A stretch of 64,000 nucleotides of DNA. Origin: an uncultured Acetobacteraceae bacterium. Lineage in GTDB: Bacteria > Pseudomonadota > Alphaproteobacteria > Acetobacterales > Acetobacteraceae. The position numbers and the translations under genes are program-made. The notes under the pieces were generated by a model. The model searched no databases, was not told where the DNA came from, and saw nothing but the letters and a program-made list of their open reading frames with translations. The DNA lies in assembly GCA_937873095.1 (NCBI GenBank), contig CALMVI010000152.1, forward strand, positions 1 to 64,000, written 5' to 3'. Shown piece after piece: positions 60,903-64,000 of this stretch. The stretch's first letter is position 1, and every line of letters starts with the position of its first letter.

Positions 60903-61297
60903 TGCAGCTCGATCTCGACGGGCACGTTGTTCCGGGTGGCCTTGCTGTAGGGGCAGACCTGGTGGGCCTTGTGGACCAGCTCCTCGGCGGTCGCCCGGTC
61001 CACGCCGTCGATCTTCGGCTTGAGCTTGACGCTGAGGCTGTAGTCGCTGCCGTTGACGTTGAGGGTGACCTCGGCGGTCACGTGGACGGCTTCGGGCTTG
61101 ACCTTGCCGGCGCCGGCGACAGCCATGATTGCCGAGCCGAAGCAGGACGAGTAGCCGGCCGCGAAAAGCTGTTCGGGGTTGGTGGCGTTCGCCTTGTCAG
61201 AGCCGGGCATGGCAAGGTCGTGGTGCAGCACGCCGTCGCTGCTGTCGACGTGACCGTTGCGTCCGGCGGTCGTGGTCGCGATGGCGGTGTAGGCCAT
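60899..61297 (-). CDS. Organic hydroperoxide resistance protein (Ohr subfamily of OsmC)
   Basis: A 132-aa peroxidase. The peroxidatic cysteine is in GYSSCFGSAIM (Cys52) and the resolving cysteine in VCPYSKATRNNVPV (Cys115), with the conserved arginine in AGRNGHVDSSDG. It reduces organic and fatty-acid hydroperoxides using a lipoylated donor. GGGAGG six bases before ATG 61297 is a strong start. No MarR-type OhrR regulator gene is adjacent. Confidence 0.92.
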   Translation of the reverse strand: MAYTAIATTTAGRNGHVDSSDGVLHHDLAMPGSDKANATNPEQLFAAGYSSCFGSAIMAVAGAGKVKPEAVHVTAEVTLNVNGSDYSLSVKLKPKIDGVDRATAEELVHKAHQVCPYSKATRNNVPVEIELQ

Positions 61298-61371
61298 GCC
61301 CGTCCTCCCTTCTCGTTGCGTGCGGTGTGGAACGGATGAACGTTGCCGGGGTTCGACCGCCGCATAGGGCG

Positions 61372-62643
61372 TCATGCGGGCAGGCGCTGGCCCACGGTCT
61401 CGGTCGCCGCCGGGATCACCAGCAGCCCCAGGGCGAAGGCGACGGCGGTGAGCGCCACCGGGGTGCCGAGCGTGCCCATGTGCTGCACCCCCGCGGCGAG
61501 CGCGAAGTTCACGCCGGCGCCCACGAAGCGGCCGATCGAGGTGCAGAAGGCGAAGGCGGTGGCGCGCACGTCGGTGGTGTACTGCTCGGGCAGCCACAGG
61601 CTGAACAGGGCGAAGTTGCCGCCGGCGATGCCCAGGAAGAACAGCACGGCCAGAAACACCGGCAGGGCGGTCTGCGGCGGCAGGTAGTATGCCCAGCCGA
61701 AGCCGGCCGCGATGGTGACAGCCATGCCGGCGAAGTAGAGGGCCAGCGTCCAGCGTCGGCCGAGGCGGTCGGCGATGCCGGGCAGGATCAGGCAGCCGAT
61801 GATGGTGCCGGTCGAGAGCAGGGCGGTGGCGTAGGACGCCATGCGCTGTGCGGCGGGCAGGGCGTATCCCGCCGAGCGGGCAAGCTTGATCACCGCGGTC
61901 GGCTCGTACACCGCGCCCGCCCACAGCCCGATGATGGCGACGGCGACCAGCGTGGTGTTCACCACCGTGCGGCGCAGCAGCGGGGCGGACAGGATGCGCG
62001 CCAGCGGCGAGCGGCGGGGCAGCGCCTCGTGCGCCGCCACCCAGCGCTCGGGCTCGCGGACGCGCAGCAGGGTCACGATGGAGACCACGACGGGTGCGAG
62101 GCCGCAGAGGAACATGGCGCGCCAGCCATAGGCGGCGCCCACGGTGAAGTTCAGCACGGCGGCGACGAAGAAGCCGGCGTAGTAGCCGGTCTGCAGGTAG
62201 CCTGCCCCCTGGCGCCGGCGGTCCTCCGGCCAGGCTTCGGCGACGTAGGTGCCGGCCATCGCCCATTCGCCGCCGATGCCGATGCCGGCGAGGAAGCGGA
62301 AGGCGGCCAGTTCCCACACGTTGCCGGCCAGGGCGGCGGCGCCGGTGAACACCGAGTAGATCAGCACGGTGCCGGCCAGCGTGCGGGTGCGGCCGTAGCG
62401 GTCGGCGATCGGGCCCCAGATGAAGGACAGCCCCCAGCCGATCAGGAACAGGGCGAACAGCAGCGAGCCCGCATAGGCCACGTGGGCGTCGTCGGCCTTG
62501 TAGCCGGACCGGGGCAGCAGCTCGCGCATCGCGGGTGCAAGCACCAGGGCGTAGATGAAGCTGTCCATTCCATCAAGCATCCAGCCGGCCCACGCGGCCC
62601 AGAAGCCGGTGATCTGCTGCCCCGACAGCCGTGTTCCCGCCAT
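61372..62643 (-). CDS. MFS transporter (acid:H+ symporter type)
   Basis: A 423-aa inner-membrane protein with 12 predicted helices. The first cytoplasmic loop is GPIADRYGRTRTLAGTV and the helix 4-5 signature is FLAGIGIGGEWAMAGTYVAEAWP, seen in aromatic acid, sialate and metabolite:H+ symporters. A second GIADRLGRRWTLAL loop lies mid-protein. GGGGAG is just before ATG 62643. It lies 23 bases after malonyl-CoA decarboxylase, so a dicarboxylate such as malonate is a reasonable but unproven substrate. Confidence 0.85.
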   Translation of the reverse strand: MAGTRLSGQQITGFWAAWAGWMLDGMDSFIYALVLAPAMRELLPRSGYKADDAHVAYAGSLLFALFLIGWGLSFIWGPIADRYGRTRTLAGTVLIYSVFTGAAALAGNVWELAAFRFLAGIGIGGEWAMAGTYVAEAWPEDRRRQGAGYLQTGYYAGFFVAAVLNFTVGAAYGWRAMFLCGLAPVVVSIVTLLRVREPERWVAAHEALPRRSPLARILSAPLLRRTVVNTTLVAVAIIGLWAGAVYEPTAVIKLARSAGYALPAAQRMASYATALLSTGTIIGCLILPGIADRLGRRWTLALYFAGMAVTIAAGFGWAYYLPPQTALPVFLAVLFFLGIAGGNFALFSLWLPEQYTTDVRATAFAFCTSIGRFVGAGVNFALAAGVQHMGTLGTPVALTAVAFALGLLVIPAATETVGQRLPA

Positions 62644-62666
62644 GCGCTCCCCCCAGGAGTTCCTCG

Positions 62667-64000
62667 TCAGGCGGCCTTGCTGGCTGCCTTGGTCTTGCGG
62701 CCTGCCGCCAGCTGGTCGACCTCGGCCGACCGTGCGACACGGCCCGTGTTCACGAATGCCTCATGGTTGGCTTCGATGCTACCCGGGTCGTAAAGATAGT
62801 TGACCATGATGCCGAACGATTCGCGCATCCCGCGGTCGGAAACGTTGCCCAGCCAGTCGATGCGTTCCAGCCTGGCGCCGTTCCCCAGGTGGAAGCGGGC
62901 CACCGGGTCCAGCTTCTCGCCGCCCTGCGCGCCGCGGGTGAGGTAGGCGGCGGCCAGGCGCAGCAGCGGCGCGCGCAACGCCTTGGCGCGCTTGTCCACC
63001 CACCATTCGCCCTGCAGCGCCGCCGACAACGCCTCGGCCTGCGTCTGCCCCGGTTCGGCGGACAGGCCTGCCAGCTCCTCCTCCTGCAGCGGCGGCGTTT
63101 CGCCCGCCAGCTCCCGGTCGAGCCAGGCGCGGAAGCCGGGCACCGGGGAGAGGGTGGCGAAGCGGCGCAGCTTGGGCAGTTCGGCGTGCAGCTCCTCGAC
63201 CACCTGCTTGATGAGGAAGTTGCCGAAGCTGACGCCGCGCAACCCCTCCTGGCAGTTGGAGATCGAGTAGAAGATGGCGCTGTCGGCCCCCTTTGGCGGC
63301 TGGCCCGCGCCGTCGGCGGGCGGGGCGAGCAGCGGCTGCACCGCGTCGGCCAGGCCCGCGGTGAGGGCGACTTCGACGAAGATCAGCGGCTCGTTCGGCA
63401 GCGCCTGGTGGAAGAAGGCAAAGCAGCGGCGGTCCGGCAGCAGGCGCCGCCGCAGGTCCTGCCAGCCGGCGATCTCGTGCACCGCCTCGTAGGTGATCAG
63501 CTTTTCCAGGATGGCGGCCGGCGTGTCCCAGTCGATGCGTCGCAGTTCGAGGAAGCCGCGGTTGAACCAGGACGAGAACAGGTGGAGCAGGTCGTGGTCG
63601 AGCAGGCGCAGCGCCTGGTCGGCGCGTAAGTGGGGCAGCATCTCGTGCCGCAGCCTGACCAGCATGGCGGTGCCGCCTGTGGCCATGTTCATCCGCCGCA
63701 GCAGCTCCTGCCGCGGCGGTTCGGCGGCGGTGTGCAGGCGGTTGGCGGCCTCGGGGCACGGTTCGGCGAGATAGGCGGAGGCTGCCGCGCGCACGCGTTC
63801 GGGGTCTGGCGCGAAGCCCTCGCCCATGCTGCGCAGCACGGCCAGGCGGTCCTGGTCGGGCAGCGCGCGCAGGCACTCCAGCAGCTCGCGCGCGACCGCG
63901 GCGCCGGAGGCTTCGCCGCGTTCGGACAGCAGGGCGGCGGCCAGCTGCCGGGCGCGTTCGGGGCCTTTCACGTCCACGGAGGGCACGCGGGCGAACAGCC
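62667..64000 (-). CDS. Malonyl-CoA decarboxylase (5' end beyond window)
   Basis: At least 440 residues. The N-terminal helical part (LLRRMNMATGGTAMLVRLRHEML, LEKLITYEAVHEI) is followed by the catalytic domain: FVEVALTAGLADAVQPLL, FYSISNCQEGLRGVSFGNFLIKQVV with the catalytic Ser, and FHLGNGARLERIDWLGNVSDRGMRESFGIMVNYLYD with the catalytic His. It decarboxylates malonyl-CoA to acetyl-CoA. A GTG at 63986 is in frame, but the frame stays open to the window edge, so the true start probably lies outside. It heads the MFS-Ohr-SDR-PPK2 string. Confidence 0.9.
   Translation of the reverse strand, partial: LFARVPSVDVKGPERARQLAAALLSERGEASGAAVARELLECLRALPDQDRLAVLRSMGEGFAPDPERVRAAASAYLAEPCPEAANRLHTAAEPPRQELLRRMNMATGGTAMLVRLRHEMLPHLRADQALRLLDHDLLHLFSSWFNRGFLELRRIDWDTPAAILEKLITYEAVHEIAGWQDLRRRLLPDRRCFAFFHQALPNEPLIFVEVALTAGLADAVQPLLAPPADGAGQPPKGADSAIFYSISNCQEGLRGVSFGNFLIKQVVEELHAELPKLRRFATLSPVPGFRAWLDRELAGETPPLQEEELAGLSAEPGQTQAEALSAALQGEWWVDKRAKALRAPLLRLAAAYLTRGAQGGEKLDPVARFHLGNGARLERIDWLGNVSDRGMRESFGIMVNYLYDPGSIEANHEAFVNTGRVARSAEVDQLAAGRKTKAASKAA

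Overview
The window is GC-rich chromosomal DNA of a free-living Alphaproteobacterium, most likely Rhodospirillales/Acetobacteraceae. This placement is an inference. It rests on the lepB-rnc-era-recO order, a bacterial NDUFS4-type complex I accessory subunit gene, a phasin, a flagellar rod operon, clpS-clpA, and dispersed hairpin repeats. Coding density is very high. No prophage, IS transposase, rRNA operon or CRISPR array was seen.

Layout. 0-1 kb: flagellar rod genes flgF and the start of flgG (minus). 1.1-6.1 kb: a glycine-rich exported protein closed by a strong stem-loop, two tandem class I aminotransferases, and a GGDEF(degenerate)-EAL protein. 6.1-10.9 kb: three polytopic GT-C-like membrane proteins, two of them tandem paralogues. 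10.9-17.9 kb: a PLP decarboxylase translationally coupled to an M61 peptidase, a Glu/Leu-type dehydrogenase, a lipid-kinase-like protein and a metallophosphoesterase. 18-25.4 kb: comM, a GH16 hydrolase without a signal peptide, a coupled operon (44-aa proline-rich peptide, quinone oxidoreductase, frameshifted alpha/beta hydrolase), a ClC antiporter, and a degraded BrnT/BrnA-like toxin-antitoxin locus. 25.5-30.4 kb: lepB-rnc-era-recO, then a DUF1329 protein.

30.8-41.1 kb is an acyl-CoA catabolic island: an ACAD10/11-type kinase, TetR regulator, thiolase, SDR, two acyl-CoA dehydrogenases and an acyl-CoA ligase. It is interrupted by a gene for a protein with two retropepsin-like sites and by a KirBac-type channel. 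Together the enzymes could activate, phosphorylate/dehydrogenate and thiolyse a hydroxylated or branched acid, resembling the lva (4-hydroxyacid) and pim gene sets. 41.3-45.1 kb: HAD hydrolase, YgjP-like metallopeptidase, O-antigen-ligase-like protein and a glycosyltransferase. 45.2-50.9 kb: tRNA-Pro, NDUFS4 homologue, tRNA-Arg, small membrane proteins, purB, TerC, radC and map. 51-55.7 kb: an S9 peptidase coupled to a D,D-carboxypeptidase, then a phasin with a clear promoter and terminator. 55.4-59.2 kb: clpS, clpA, DUF427 and GNAT. 59.2-64 kb: a minus-strand string of malonyl-CoA decarboxylase (cut by the window edge), MFS transporter, Ohr, SDR and PPK2.

Two features recur. First, adjacent genes very often overlap by four bases (ATGA, GTGA, TTGA), which fixes many non-ATG starts. 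Second, three kinds of short palindromic repeat sit between genes. Two genes (alpha/beta hydrolase and brnT) each carry an apparent one-base deletion in a homopolymer; these are either real lesions or assembly errors.
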